Shown: positions 1 to 6,970, counted from the stretch's first letter. The stretch is 8,495 bases of DNA from DATBMY01 sp036554605 (GCA_036554605.1 DATBMY010000120.1:1-8495); one strand, 5' to 3'. Translations and numbers: made by a program. Notes: a model not told the origin generated them from the sequence alone.

Positions 1-221
1 TCGGGCGTGGCGATCACCATCGGATGGCCGCGATGGCGATCCGGTTGCTCGAAGACCCGGAACTGGCGACGAGGATAATAAGCCCGGCGAGAGAGGCCTG
101 CAGGAAGTATAGCTGGCCGGCCGTGCGGGGCCGGTGGATCAATCTTTATTATGAGCTGGCGCGTGAAGCGGGGCTTGAATCGGACCAGTGCCCCGAGACG
201 TCAGCAGGTGGAGGAAGGTGA
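1..221 (+). CDS. Glycosyltransferase (GT-B fold, GT4-like), C-terminal fragment
   Basis: The frame is open from base 3 to a TGA at 219-221, so the gene begins upstream of the window. The visible part reads GRGDHHRMAAMAIRLLEDPE, then a helix containing ACRKYSWPAVRGRW. This matches the usual end of GT4 glycosyltransferases: a PPGDxxAMA-type loop, the LLEDPELA helix, then a final helix with a Y/F-SW motif that packs back on the N-terminal domain. Such enzymes transfer a sugar from a nucleotide donor to a lipid-linked or growing glycan on the cytoplasmic face. Donor and acceptor cannot be told because the active site is outside the window. The stop overlaps the next gene's ATG (TGATG), which implies one operon with translational coupling. 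The last 15 or so residues are probably an unconserved tail. The family call is fairly safe; the exact subfamily is not. Confidence 0.75.
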   Translation, partial: GRGDHHRMAAMAIRLLEDPELATRIISPAREACRKYSWPAVRGRWINLYYELAREAGLESDQCPETSAGGGR

Positions 222-1087
222 TGGATGTGAGTTCGCGCGCGGCCAAAGCGATGAGCTTGCCGCTAATGGAGATGGCGCGGGGCGAAAGGTTTGAGTTCGG
301 CAAGAACTGGGGCCGGTTTCTCGCCCTGCTGGACGAAGACCGAATCTTGAAATCAGAGCTAGCATTAAAAATGATGATCGAGATCGAAGACCTGAAAGGC
401 GCAAGCTTTCTCGACATCGGGTCGGGGAGCGGCCTTTCGAGTCTTGTGGCGCGCCGGCTTGGCGCGCGCGTGCATTCTTTCGATTACGATCCGCAATCGG
501 TCGCCTGCACGGCCGAGCTCAAGCGCCGTTACTTTTCCGGCGACAGCGATTGGACGGTGGAAGAAGCATCCGCTCTGGATCGCGAATACCTGCTCTCTTT
601 AGGGAAGTTCGACATTGTCTATTCGTGGGGAGTTCTGCACCATACGGGCCGGATGTGGGAGGCGCTTGAGAATGCGCGGCTGCCGGTCGCGCCGGGCGGC
701 AAGCTGTTTCTGGCCATCTACAACGACATGGGCAGCCAGAGCGTACGCTGGCGCGCTATCAAGCGGTTGTATAACCGGTTGCCTCAATTCCTGAAAGCGC
801 CTTTTGCCGCCGTAGTGATGTTACCTCAGGAAGGTAAATCGGCCGCTCGCTCCCTCATGACTTTGAAACCGGGCCAATACATTCAATCCTGGACCAATTA
901 CAGTCAACGTCGAGGAATGAGCCACTGGCATGACATTGTGGACTGGGTCGGCGGGTATCCATACGAGGTAGCGAGTCCTGAAGAGATCTTCGACTACTAT
1001 AAGGCCAGGGGGTTCACCTTGACGAAGCTGAAATGTGGCGGCGTCGGGCTCGGGTGTAATGAGTACGTCTTCTCGAACGGCGTGTAG
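221..1087 (+). CDS. Class I SAM-dependent methyltransferase (288 aa)
   Basis: The ATG at 221 is preferred over a GTG at 188 because GGAGG at 210-214 sits 6 nt upstream and the ATG overlaps the preceding stop. The Rossmann SAM-binding core is clear: motif I LDIGSGSG at residues 64-71, the acidic end of strand 2 in FDYD (87-90), and YSWGVLHHTG (from 134), the motif IV/post-IV region of UbiG-like enzymes. A PGGKLFLAIYND strand follows. The C-terminal third carries RRGMSHWHDIVDWVGGYPYE and a CGGVGLGCNEYVF ending. I associate this with a methyltransferase subgroup common in polysaccharide loci, though that is memory and not a search. The likely role is O- or N-methylation of a sugar or lipid-linked intermediate in the cytoplasm. 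There is no signal peptide or membrane segment. The substrate cannot be read from sequence, and a small-molecule methylase remains possible. Confidence 0.85.
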   Translation: MDVSSRAAKAMSLPLMEMARGERFEFGKNWGRFLALLDEDRILKSELALKMMIEIEDLKGASFLDIGSGSGLSSLVARRLGARVHSFDYDPQSVACTAELKRRYFSGDSDWTVEEASALDREYLLSLGKFDIVYSWGVLHHTGRMWEALENARLPVAPGGKLFLAIYNDMGSQSVRWRAIKRLYNRLPQFLKAPFAAVVMLPQEGKSAARSLMTLKPGQYIQSWTNYSQRRGMSHWHDIVDWVGGYPYEVASPEEIFDYYKARGFTLTKLKCGGVGLGCNEYVFSNGV

Positions 1088-1122
1088 GAGGCTCGGACGT
1101 TTTGTAAATGGTCTGATTATAT
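1086..1122 (+). promoter_or_regulatory. Leader of the amidotransferase gene with a displaced SD and a two-codon ORF
   Basis: AGGAGG at 1086-1091 overlaps the methyltransferase stop and lies 31 nt before the asnB ATG, too far for normal initiation. The 20 nt before that ATG are AT-rich with no purine-rich SD. A minimal ORF, ATG GTC TGA, lies at 1108-1116. Its TGA is in frame with asnB, so the asnB start cannot lie further upstream. Initiation may use an unstructured leader, reinitiation after the mini-ORF, or coupling to upstream translation. The sequence elements are seen; the regulation is conjecture. Confidence 0.3.
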
Positions 1123-3078
1123 ATGTGCGGAATTGCCGGTTTTATAAACAGGGAGAGACTTCCGGACGAGCAGGAGAGCGAGGCGACGCTCGTGCGGATG
1201 TGCCACGCGATAAGGCACCGGGGGCCGGATGATCAGGGCATACTGGTAGAGCCGGGCGTCGCGCTGGGGATGCGCAGGCTTTCGATCATAGACCTCGCCG
1301 GGGGGCGTCAGCCGATATCGGGGGAGGACGGCAGCGTCACGGTCGTCTTCAACGGCGAGATATACAACTACCGCGAATTGCAAGACCTTCTCGAAGCGCG
1401 AGGGCATCGCTTTCAAACTCAATCCGACACCGAAGCGATTGTCCATGCTTATGAAGAGTTCGGCCCTGCGTGCGTCGAGCAGTTTCGCGGGATGTTCGCT
1501 TTCGCCGTCTGGGACTCGGGCGCGGCGAGGCTCTTTCTCGCGCGCGACCGTGTAGGCAAGAAGCCGCTTTACTACACCCTGACGTCTCGGCGAACCCTCG
1601 TGTTCGGCTCGGAATTGAAATCGCTGTTCGAGCACCCGGAGGTCGTCAGAGAGATCGACTACGAAGCGCTCGACGCTTACCTGGCTTTCGGCTACGTGCC
1701 CGACCCGCTAACGATTTTCAAGGGTATTCACAAGCTTCCGCCCGGACATCATTTGAGCTTCGCGGGCGGGCAGGTTTCGATTGCACCTTACTGGGATTTT
1801 TCTTTCGAACCGTTCAAGACCGGACGAAAGGAAGAGTATCTAGAAGAGCTTCGCGCCTTGCTGGACGAGGCCGTCAGCGTGCGGCTTATCTCCGACGTGC
1901 CGCTGGGCGCGTTCCTGTCTGGCGGCATAGATTCGAGCGCGGTGGTGGGGCTGATGGCCCGCCATTCGAGCCGCCCCGTTAAGACCTTCTCAATAGGCTT
2001 TAACGAAGACACCTTCGACGAGTTGAAATACGCCCGCGTGACGGCAAAGCAGTTTGGCACCGACCACCACGAGTTTATCGTCACGCCGGACGTGTGCCAG
2101 GTAGTCGACGATCTGGTGTGGCACCTGGACGAGCCCTTCGCCGACCCGTCCGTGATCCCGACCTATCTGGTGTCAAAACTCGCCCGCCGTCATGTCACGG
2201 TCGCGCTATCGGGCGATGGCGGCGACGAGCTGTTCGCGGGTTACACCCGCTACGTCACTCACAGGCGGCGGGATATGTTCTCCACGCTGCCGGGCATGGC
2301 GCGGCGGCTGTTTCGGCCTCTCAGCCGCAGCCTGCCGCACGGCGCGATGGGGCGTAACTACCTGTACAACGTCTCTCTCGACCCTCTCGACCGCTATATC
2401 GACAGCCTCTCGGTCTTCACCGGCCTGGGCAAAGATGCGCTCTATTCGCCCGACCTGAAGAGGCAGCTTGCAGGAAGGGTTACAGCGGCGGGGCGCTTCC
2501 AGGAGCACGCCTGGCGCGTCAAAACGGGCGAGCGCCTGGACGCGCTGCTCTACCTGGATAGCAAGACCTATTTGCCGGGCGACATCCTGACAAAGGTTGA
2601 TCGTATGAGCATGGCCGTCTCGCTCGAGGCCCGCGCGCCGTTGCTCGATCACAAGCTGATCGAGTTCGTGACTCGCATCCCCGCATCACTGAAGATGAAC
2701 GGGCTGGAGACAAAGCGCATCTTCAAGAGCGCGGTGCAGGGGCTTGTGCCGGAAGCGATTTTGAATCGCCCCAAGCAGGGGTTCGGGCTGCCGCTTCAAC
2801 AATGGATTAACCAGGAATTGCGAGATTATATTCGCGACACGCTGACCGATCGGAAGACACGCGAGCGCGGTTATTTCAACCCCGGCTATGTCGATTTACT
2901 CTTCGATGAGCACAGCCGCAACCGCCGGGATCATTCCAAGCCGCTGTGGACCCTCTTCATGCTCGAACTCTGGCACCGGGCCTGTTACGAGCCGGTTAGA
3001 AGCGAGAGCCTGGAGGTTGACAAAATAAAGAGTCCGCCGCAGGGGGCGCAGCGGGTCGCGCAGGGGAGGCGGCTGTGA
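1123..3078 (+). CDS. asnB: Glutamine-dependent amidotransferase, asparagine synthase (AsnB) family (651 aa)
   Basis: The N-terminal class II glutaminase domain starts with the essential Cys2 (MCGIAGF), which fixes the start. It continues with RHRGPD (31-36), RLSIIDL (52-58), FNGEIYNY (76-83) and SDTE (101-104). The synthetase half has the PP-loop SGGIDSS (266-272) and SGDGGDE (363-369), so both active sites look intact. Glutamine is hydrolysed, ammonia is channelled, and a carboxylate is activated with ATP and amidated. Length and wording such as GYVPDPLTIFKGIHKLPPGH resemble the amidotransferases of exopolysaccharide and exosortase-associated loci more than housekeeping AsnB. Amidation of a uronic acid or a peptide/amino-acid decoration is therefore more likely here than free asparagine synthesis, but that is inferred from context. 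The last ~25 residues form a basic, probably disordered tail. There is no good SD next to the start. True asparagine synthetase activity cannot be excluded. Confidence 0.9.
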   Translation: MCGIAGFINRERLPDEQESEATLVRMCHAIRHRGPDDQGILVEPGVALGMRRLSIIDLAGGRQPISGEDGSVTVVFNGEIYNYRELQDLLEARGHRFQTQSDTEAIVHAYEEFGPACVEQFRGMFAFAVWDSGAARLFLARDRVGKKPLYYTLTSRRTLVFGSELKSLFEHPEVVREIDYEALDAYLAFGYVPDPLTIFKGIHKLPPGHHLSFAGGQVSIAPYWDFSFEPFKTGRKEEYLEELRALLDEAVSVRLISDVPLGAFLSGGIDSSAVVGLMARHSSRPVKTFSIGFNEDTFDELKYARVTAKQFGTDHHEFIVTPDVCQVVDDLVWHLDEPFADPSVIPTYLVSKLARRHVTVALSGDGGDELFAGYTRYVTHRRRDMFSTLPGMARRLFRPLSRSLPHGAMGRNYLYNVSLDPLDRYIDSLSVFTGLGKDALYSPDLKRQLAGRVTAAGRFQEHAWRVKTGERLDALLYLDSKTYLPGDILTKVDRMSMAVSLEARAPLLDHKLIEFVTRIPASLKMNGLETKRIFKSAVQGLVPEAILNRPKQGFGLPLQQWINQELRDYIRDTLTDRKTRERGYFNPGYVDLLFDEHSRNRRDHSKPLWTLFMLELWHRACYEPVRSESLEVDKIKSPPQGAQRVAQGRRL

Positions 3079-3086
3079 GCCCCGCC

Positions 3087-3103
3087 GCGCTCGCGACGAG
3101 CGC
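3087..3103 (+). terminator. GC-rich hairpin just after the amidotransferase stop
   Basis: GCGCTCG (3087-3093) and CGAGCGC (3097-3103) form a perfect 7-bp stem closed by a CGA triloop, 8 nt after the asnB stop. No T-tract follows, so this is not a canonical intrinsic terminator. It may be a partial terminator, a pause site or a 3'-end stabiliser that lowers read-through into the formyltransferase gene. Confidence 0.35.
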
Positions 3104-3222
3104 CAGCAATCAGATGATCCGCGGTGCGCAACCAGTGGGTTGATCTCTACTGCTAGTTGGTTGACGAGGAGAGAACGACAGGGGACGAACATCGATTAAC
3201 GCGGACAAGGGCTAATGGTCAT

Positions 3223-4092
3223 ATGGTAGAAAACAAGAGATTGCGAGTCATCATTCTTACGCACGGCGGGACGGGCTCCTGCATGCTGATTGAGCAATTG
3301 GCGAGCGTAGCGAGCGCCGAGGTCGTCGGAGTTTTTGTTGAAACCGACGTAGTGCGCACCTTTAGCCTGCGCGAGAAGATTAAGCGCTCGATCCGCTACG
3401 ATGGCTATCGGGCGACGGCCTGGAAGCTGGCGCGCAAGCTGGTCGGGGCGGGCGAGACGGCTGGTAACGGTGCCGGTGCGATAGAGAATAACCGCGAGCT
3501 CTTGCGCGGGACTGCCTCTTCGCGCGGCATACCGTTTCATCTCGTCGCCAGCTATCACTCGGATGATGCTATCCGGCTGATGCGGGACGCGAGAGCCGAT
3601 CTTGGGGTAGTCTATGGCACAAACATACTCAAGGAATCCGTGTTCAAGATCCCCCTGCTCGGCTCGATCAACCTGCATCAAGGTTTGACGCCTTACTATC
3701 GCGGCGGCCCCTCGGTATTCTGGGAGCTATTCAATGGGGAGAAGCATGCCGGGATGACCATTCATTTTGTGGAGACGAAGGTGGATTCGGGAGCGATCAT
3801 CCTGCAAGACTCGGTGCCGCTCGAGTATGACTACAGCTACGGCCTCGATTTCGAACGCTTCCTAAACGATTTTCGAGCTGGGAACGTTGCCCGCTGCGCG
3901 CGGCTCATGGCCGATGCCGTGCAGCTGATCGCCGAGGGCCGGGCCAACCCGCGCCAGCAGGACCTGAGCATCGGACGCCGCTACCGCCTGCCGACTAAAA
4001 AAGAGAAGGACGAGATGCGCCGCCTCCTGCGGCGGCGACGACGCCAAGAGATGAGGCAACCGGCTATGCAGAAAATGGAAGGAAGAAGCTGA
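3223..4092 (+). CDS. Sugar N-formyltransferase-like protein, Formyl_trans_N family (289 aa)
   Basis: The Formyl_trans_N catalytic triad is visible: Asn150 and His152 in SINLHQGLTPYYRGG, and Asp188 in ETKVDSGAIILQ. The start MVENKRLRVIIL leads straight into the first Rossmann strand. The family transfers formyl from N10-formyltetrahydrofolate to an amine (PurN, Fmt, ArnA, sugar N-formyltransferases such as FdtF, VioF and WbkC). Genomic context favours a nucleotide-linked or lipid-linked amino sugar as acceptor. The ATG at 3223 is chosen over an in-frame TTG at 3157 because the extra 22 residues look non-coding and AAGGG lies at 3207-3211. The C-terminus lacks an obvious Fmt-like OB domain and ends in a strongly basic tail (MRRLLRRRRRQ, about residues 266-276). 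The gene stops 4 nt before the deacetylase, so the two are probably co-translated. The family call is strong; the substrate is unknown. Confidence 0.82.
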   Translation: MVENKRLRVIILTHGGTGSCMLIEQLASVASAEVVGVFVETDVVRTFSLREKIKRSIRYDGYRATAWKLARKLVGAGETAGNGAGAIENNRELLRGTASSRGIPFHLVASYHSDDAIRLMRDARADLGVVYGTNILKESVFKIPLLGSINLHQGLTPYYRGGPSVFWELFNGEKHAGMTIHFVETKVDSGAIILQDSVPLEYDYSYGLDFERFLNDFRAGNVARCARLMADAVQLIAEGRANPRQQDLSIGRRYRLPTKKEKDEMRRLLRRRRRQEMRQPAMQKMEGRS

Positions 4093-4096
4093 ACCG

Positions 4097-5131
4097 ATGA
4101 AGCAGGTATTACTCAACTTTATGCAACGGACAGGCGCGTTCGCCCCCTTTCGGCTGGCGAACCGCTCAAAGGCGCTGATTCTCACCTATCACCGCTTCGG
4201 GGAGGACGAAGCCGGGCTGAAGACGACCGCGCGCGTTTTCGAGGCCCAGCTGCAATACCTGACCGCGCGCTACAGGATTGTACCGCTTTCATCGATTGCC
4301 GAGGCGTTGACAAATGGCAGGAGCCTCCGGGCGGGTCTGGCGGCCATCACTATTGACGACGGCTACGGCGACGCCTACGAGATTGCATTCCCACTGCTGC
4401 GCAAATACAGCGCTCCTGCCACGCTTTTCGTCGTGACAGGCTTTGTGGATAAAGCGTGCTGGGTGTGGACAGACAAGATGCGTTATCTGGCGCTGAAATC
4501 GGACGCCCCGTTGCTTAAGGCAGCGGTTGCGGGCCGGAAAGTGGAGATTCGGCTCGGCAACCATGTATCCCGCCTGCAAGCCGCCGCGCGGGCCAACAGG
4601 CTCATAAAGCGCCTCCCCGACGATGCGAAGGACGAAGCCATCGATAGAATTGCCCTTGCGCTTGGCGTAGAGCTACCTGCCGACCCGCCCCCGCAATACC
4701 GCCCGGTCACCTGGGAACAGGCGCGCGAAATGGACTCATCGGGGCTTGAGGTGGCGTCGCATACCGTGTCGCATCCAATACTGACAAATGTGACGGATGA
4801 ACAGCTCGCCCGCGAATTAAGTGAGTCGAAAGAGCGGCTTCAAGTAATACTCGGGCATCAGGTCGATTCGTTCTGTTACCCGAACGGCGGGCAGGACGGG
4901 CGCGTGCGGCGGGCGGTAGAAAGAGCGGGCTACCGTTGTGCGGTCACGACTCGGCCCGGCTTCAATGACGACCGAAGCGATCCATTGACGCTGAGCCGCA
5001 TCCATACTGAATGCGACCTGGCGCATTTCATTCAGAGTACAAGCGGGTTTGAACAGTTCAAGAATAAGCTCAGGCGTACCCGGGAGCGGCAGACCGGCGA
5101 ACAGGGCTACGTGTATAGTGAGAGTCATTGA
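4097..5131 (+). CDS. Polysaccharide deacetylase, NodB domain, carbohydrate esterase 4 family (344 aa)
   Basis: CE4 motifs are present. Motif 1 is ITIDDGY, with catalytic Asp87 and metal-binding Asp88. Motif 2 is HTVSHP, with metal ligands His222 and His226. Motif 3 is a divergent SFCYPNGG in place of RxPxG. The N-terminal ALILTYHRF segment is typical of this group. About 130 residues separate motifs 1 and 2, so there is a helical insertion (roughly 110-200) beyond the minimal NodB fold. The family removes N-acetyl (or O-acetyl) groups using a divalent metal. No signal peptide or anchor is visible, so a cytoplasmic site on precursor or lipid-linked oligosaccharide is plausible, unlike secreted chitin or peptidoglycan deacetylases. 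The gene starts 4 nt after the formyltransferase stop, with a purine-rich SD (AAGGA at 4079-4083). Metal binding should be intact; the exact substrate is unknown. Confidence 0.85.
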   Translation: MKQVLLNFMQRTGAFAPFRLANRSKALILTYHRFGEDEAGLKTTARVFEAQLQYLTARYRIVPLSSIAEALTNGRSLRAGLAAITIDDGYGDAYEIAFPLLRKYSAPATLFVVTGFVDKACWVWTDKMRYLALKSDAPLLKAAVAGRKVEIRLGNHVSRLQAAARANRLIKRLPDDAKDEAIDRIALALGVELPADPPPQYRPVTWEQAREMDSSGLEVASHTVSHPILTNVTDEQLARELSESKERLQVILGHQVDSFCYPNGGQDGRVRRAVERAGYRCAVTTRPGFNDDRSDPLTLSRIHTECDLAHFIQSTSGFEQFKNKLRRTRERQTGEQGYVYSESH

Positions 5132-5163
5132 CCCGGGCCGGGATGGGGCTTGAACCGCGTGGG

Positions 5164-5185
5164 GCTTGTGGGAAAACAAGCTTTT
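5164..5185 (+). terminator. Probable short rho-independent terminator after the deacetylase gene
   Basis: GCTTGT (5164-5169) pairs with ACAAGC (5176-5181) around a GGGAAA loop and is followed directly by TTTT (5182-5185). The stem can be lengthened with G-T wobbles. The stem and U-run are short, so termination may be partial. The position, 33 nt after the deacetylase stop and before a separate promoter-like element, supports the call. Confidence 0.45.
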
Positions 5186-5211
5186 AACAACATGCTTTCA
5201 CTTGAGCCATC

Positions 5212-5220
5212 TGTTATAGT
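5212..5220 (+). promoter_or_regulatory. Possible extended -10 promoter for the beta-helix gene
   Basis: TGTTATAGT fits an extended -10 element (TGn then TATAGT at 5215-5220), 58 nt before the ATG at 5279 and just after the terminator. No convincing -35 hexamer is seen at 16-18 nt upstream, which is tolerated for extended -10 promoters. This is a motif match only. Confidence 0.35.
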
Positions 5221-5265
5221 GCGACGCGATTGCAGGGCGTCCCTTGCGCTTAACAGAACGAACAT

Positions 5266-5276
5266 AAAGGAGGAGG
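5266..5276 (+). promoter_or_regulatory. Strong ribosome binding site that decides the beta-helix start
   Basis: AAAGGAGGAGG lies 2 to 5 nt before the ATG at 5279, depending on which GGAGG pairs with 16S rRNA. It is the best Shine-Dalgarno in the window. It selects this ATG over an in-frame TTG at 5150, whose extra 43 residues would run through the terminator hairpin and lack coding character. Confidence 0.75.
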
Positions 5277-5278
5277 TT

Positions 5279-6889
5279 ATGAAACTATCCAGGCTCGGGG
5301 CGATCGCTCTGATATCGGTCATCCTGTCGGCTGTCACGGCGGCTGGAGCTGAAAGACCGGCTATGCCTGAAGTCTTTCTGGACACGAAGTACGTACAGCC
5401 TACCGGGAGGACTATAAGGGTGGACGCCGGGGATGACTTTCAGGACGCGCTCGACGAGGCCCGCCCCGGCGATGAGATCGTGCTCGAAGCGGGCGCGGTC
5501 TTTACCGATAACTTTATCTTGCGTAACAAGGGCCCGAGGGAAGATACCCGATGGATCACTATACGGTCGTCGCAGATGGACGGCTTGCTGCCGCCCGCGG
5601 GAACCCGCGTTACGCCCGCGGATGCCGCTGCCATGCCCAGGGTACTGAGCAAGAACGCCGGCTCCGTCCTCAGGACCCACGCGGGCGCTCATCACTACAG
5701 GTTCATCGGCATAGAGTTCTCCATCACTACTTCAGTCAATCGCATCTCGACCCTTATCACGCTCGGGGATGACGAGCAGACTTCACTCGACGAAATACCC
5801 CACGACATTATATTCGACCGCTGCTACATACACGGCACTCCAACTGCGAACGTCCGCCGGGGTATTGCTCTAAACAGCGCCCGCACCTCTATAATTGACT
5901 CACACATTTCGGACTGCCACGAGCGGGGCGCGGACTCTCAGGCCATCTGCGGGTGGGCCGGCCCCGGCCCGTTTAAGATAGACAACAACTATCTGGAAGG
6001 CGCGGGCGAGAACATACTATTCGGGGGAGCCGACGCGAAGATAGAGGGGCTCGTACCTTCTGACATAGAGATCCGCCGAAACCACTTCAGCAAACCGCTC
6101 TCGTGGAAGGAAGGCGATCCGTCCTATGCAGGCATCGACTGGTCGATAAAGAACCTTTTCGAGCTGAAGAATGCCCGGCGCGTCTTCATCGACGGCAACC
6201 TGTTTGAATACAACTGGCATGATTCGCAGGTTGGCTACGCCATCCTGTTCAAGTCGGCGAATTCGAGCGGCCGGGCGACGTGGTCGGTGACCGAGGATGT
6301 GACGTTCACAAACAACATTGTTCGTCATACGGCCGCTTGCATAAATATACTGGGGCGGGACTTTCAGGACCAGAGCGAGCAGGTGAAGCGGATACTGATA
6401 GCCAACAACCTGTTTTATGGGATCGACAGGGATAAGTGGGGCGGCGACGGCGTTTTTATGAAGATTACCGACTCGCTCGACGTGGCCGTAGAGAATAACA
6501 CGGTGATTCACACCGGGACCATACTGCTTCCTTACGGGGAGCCTAACGTCGGGTTCAGTTTCATAGAGAACATCATGCCGCACAATAGATTCGGGATAAA
6601 AGGCGACAGCGAACCGGTCGGGAACGGGACGGTCGAAGTATATTTCCCCGGCGGGCTGTTCAGGGGTAACGTCATAGCCGGCGGCCAGGCATCGAGGTAT
6701 CCCATCGATAATTTCTATCCCGAAACGCTCGACGAGGTGAAGTTCATCGACCAGCCGAATGATAATTACCGCCTAAAGAATTCCAGCCCTTACCGCCGCG
6801 CCGGGACGAACGGCAAAGACATCGGCGCGGACGTAAAGCAGATCAAAAAGGCTTATCGAAAGAACTACAAGCCGCCTTCGAGGGTGTAA
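5279..6889 (+). CDS. Secreted right-handed parallel beta-helix protein (536 aa)
   Basis: A Sec-type signal peptide covers residues 1-24: basic MKLSR, a hydrophobic stretch, then AGA before a likely cleavage at Glu25. The mature part opens with IRVDAGDDFQDALDEARPGD followed by EIVLEAGAVF, the usual N-terminal rung of pectate-lyase-like beta-helices. Repeated short strands ending in Asn-containing turns follow (DNNYLEG, IRRNHFS, IDGNLFEYN, FTNNIVRHT, IANNLFYG, VENNTVIHTG, FRGNVIAGG). The protein ends with a NYRLKNSSPYRRAGTNGKDIGA cap often seen in such proteins. The fold is common to polysaccharide lyases, hydrolases and epimerases, and to passive surface proteins, and I cannot assign catalytic residues. 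Its place beside polymer-building genes suggests that it trims, modifies or binds the exported polysaccharide. It probably has its own promoter and an excellent SD. It uses ATA for about 21 of its isoleucines, clearly more than the GT2 gene downstream. Confidence 0.85.
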   Translation: MKLSRLGAIALISVILSAVTAAGAERPAMPEVFLDTKYVQPTGRTIRVDAGDDFQDALDEARPGDEIVLEAGAVFTDNFILRNKGPREDTRWITIRSSQMDGLLPPAGTRVTPADAAAMPRVLSKNAGSVLRTHAGAHHYRFIGIEFSITTSVNRISTLITLGDDEQTSLDEIPHDIIFDRCYIHGTPTANVRRGIALNSARTSIIDSHISDCHERGADSQAICGWAGPGPFKIDNNYLEGAGENILFGGADAKIEGLVPSDIEIRRNHFSKPLSWKEGDPSYAGIDWSIKNLFELKNARRVFIDGNLFEYNWHDSQVGYAILFKSANSSGRATWSVTEDVTFTNNIVRHTAACINILGRDFQDQSEQVKRILIANNLFYGIDRDKWGGDGVFMKITDSLDVAVENNTVIHTGTILLPYGEPNVGFSFIENIMPHNRFGIKGDSEPVGNGTVEVYFPGGLFRGNVIAGGQASRYPIDNFYPETLDEVKFIDQPNDNYRLKNSSPYRRAGTNGKDIGADVKQIKKAYRKNYKPPSRV

Positions 6890-6946
6890 ATCTTCGCCGG
6901 AAGCCGCCGATGACGAGTCACCCTGAATTTGACGCGACCGGATATC

Positions 6947-6970
6947 TCGTTTGGATCCAACGAATTTTTT
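6947..6970 (+). terminator. Weak terminator-like stem and T-run after the beta-helix gene
   Basis: TCGTT (6947-6951) pairs with AACGA (6959-6963) around TGGATCC. Six T residues follow at 6965-6970. The stem has only five base pairs and low GC content, so it may be a weak terminator for the beta-helix transcript or chance. Confidence 0.3.

Noticed and set aside
2206..2652. Long reverse-strand ORFs inside the amidotransferase and other genes
   Set aside because: They are antisense shadows of conserved coding sequence with intact motifs on the + strand.
3157..3222. TTG start giving the formyltransferase 22 extra residues
   Set aside because: The extra peptide is hydrophilic and unlike the family N-terminus; the ATG at 3223 leads directly into the first Rossmann strand.
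5145..5168. Direct repeat GGGGCTTG (5145-5152 and 5161-5168)
   Set aside because: Only 8 bp and G-rich, and the second copy is part of the terminator stem; not convincing as an operator.
5219..5234. Sigma-54-like element upstream of the beta-helix gene
   Set aside because: TGCGACG and TTGCA are separated by 3 nt instead of 4, and the invariant GG of the -24 element is missing.
5150..5278. TTG start giving the beta-helix protein 43 extra residues
   Set aside because: It would bury the signal peptide, run through a terminator-like hairpin and ignore the very strong SD before 5279.
1123..6889. Exosortase A / PEP-CTERM polysaccharide system suggested by the amidotransferase
   Set aside because: No exosortase, PEP-CTERM tail or characteristic associated deacetylase is present in the window; the beta-helix C-terminus is not a PEP-CTERM sorting signal.
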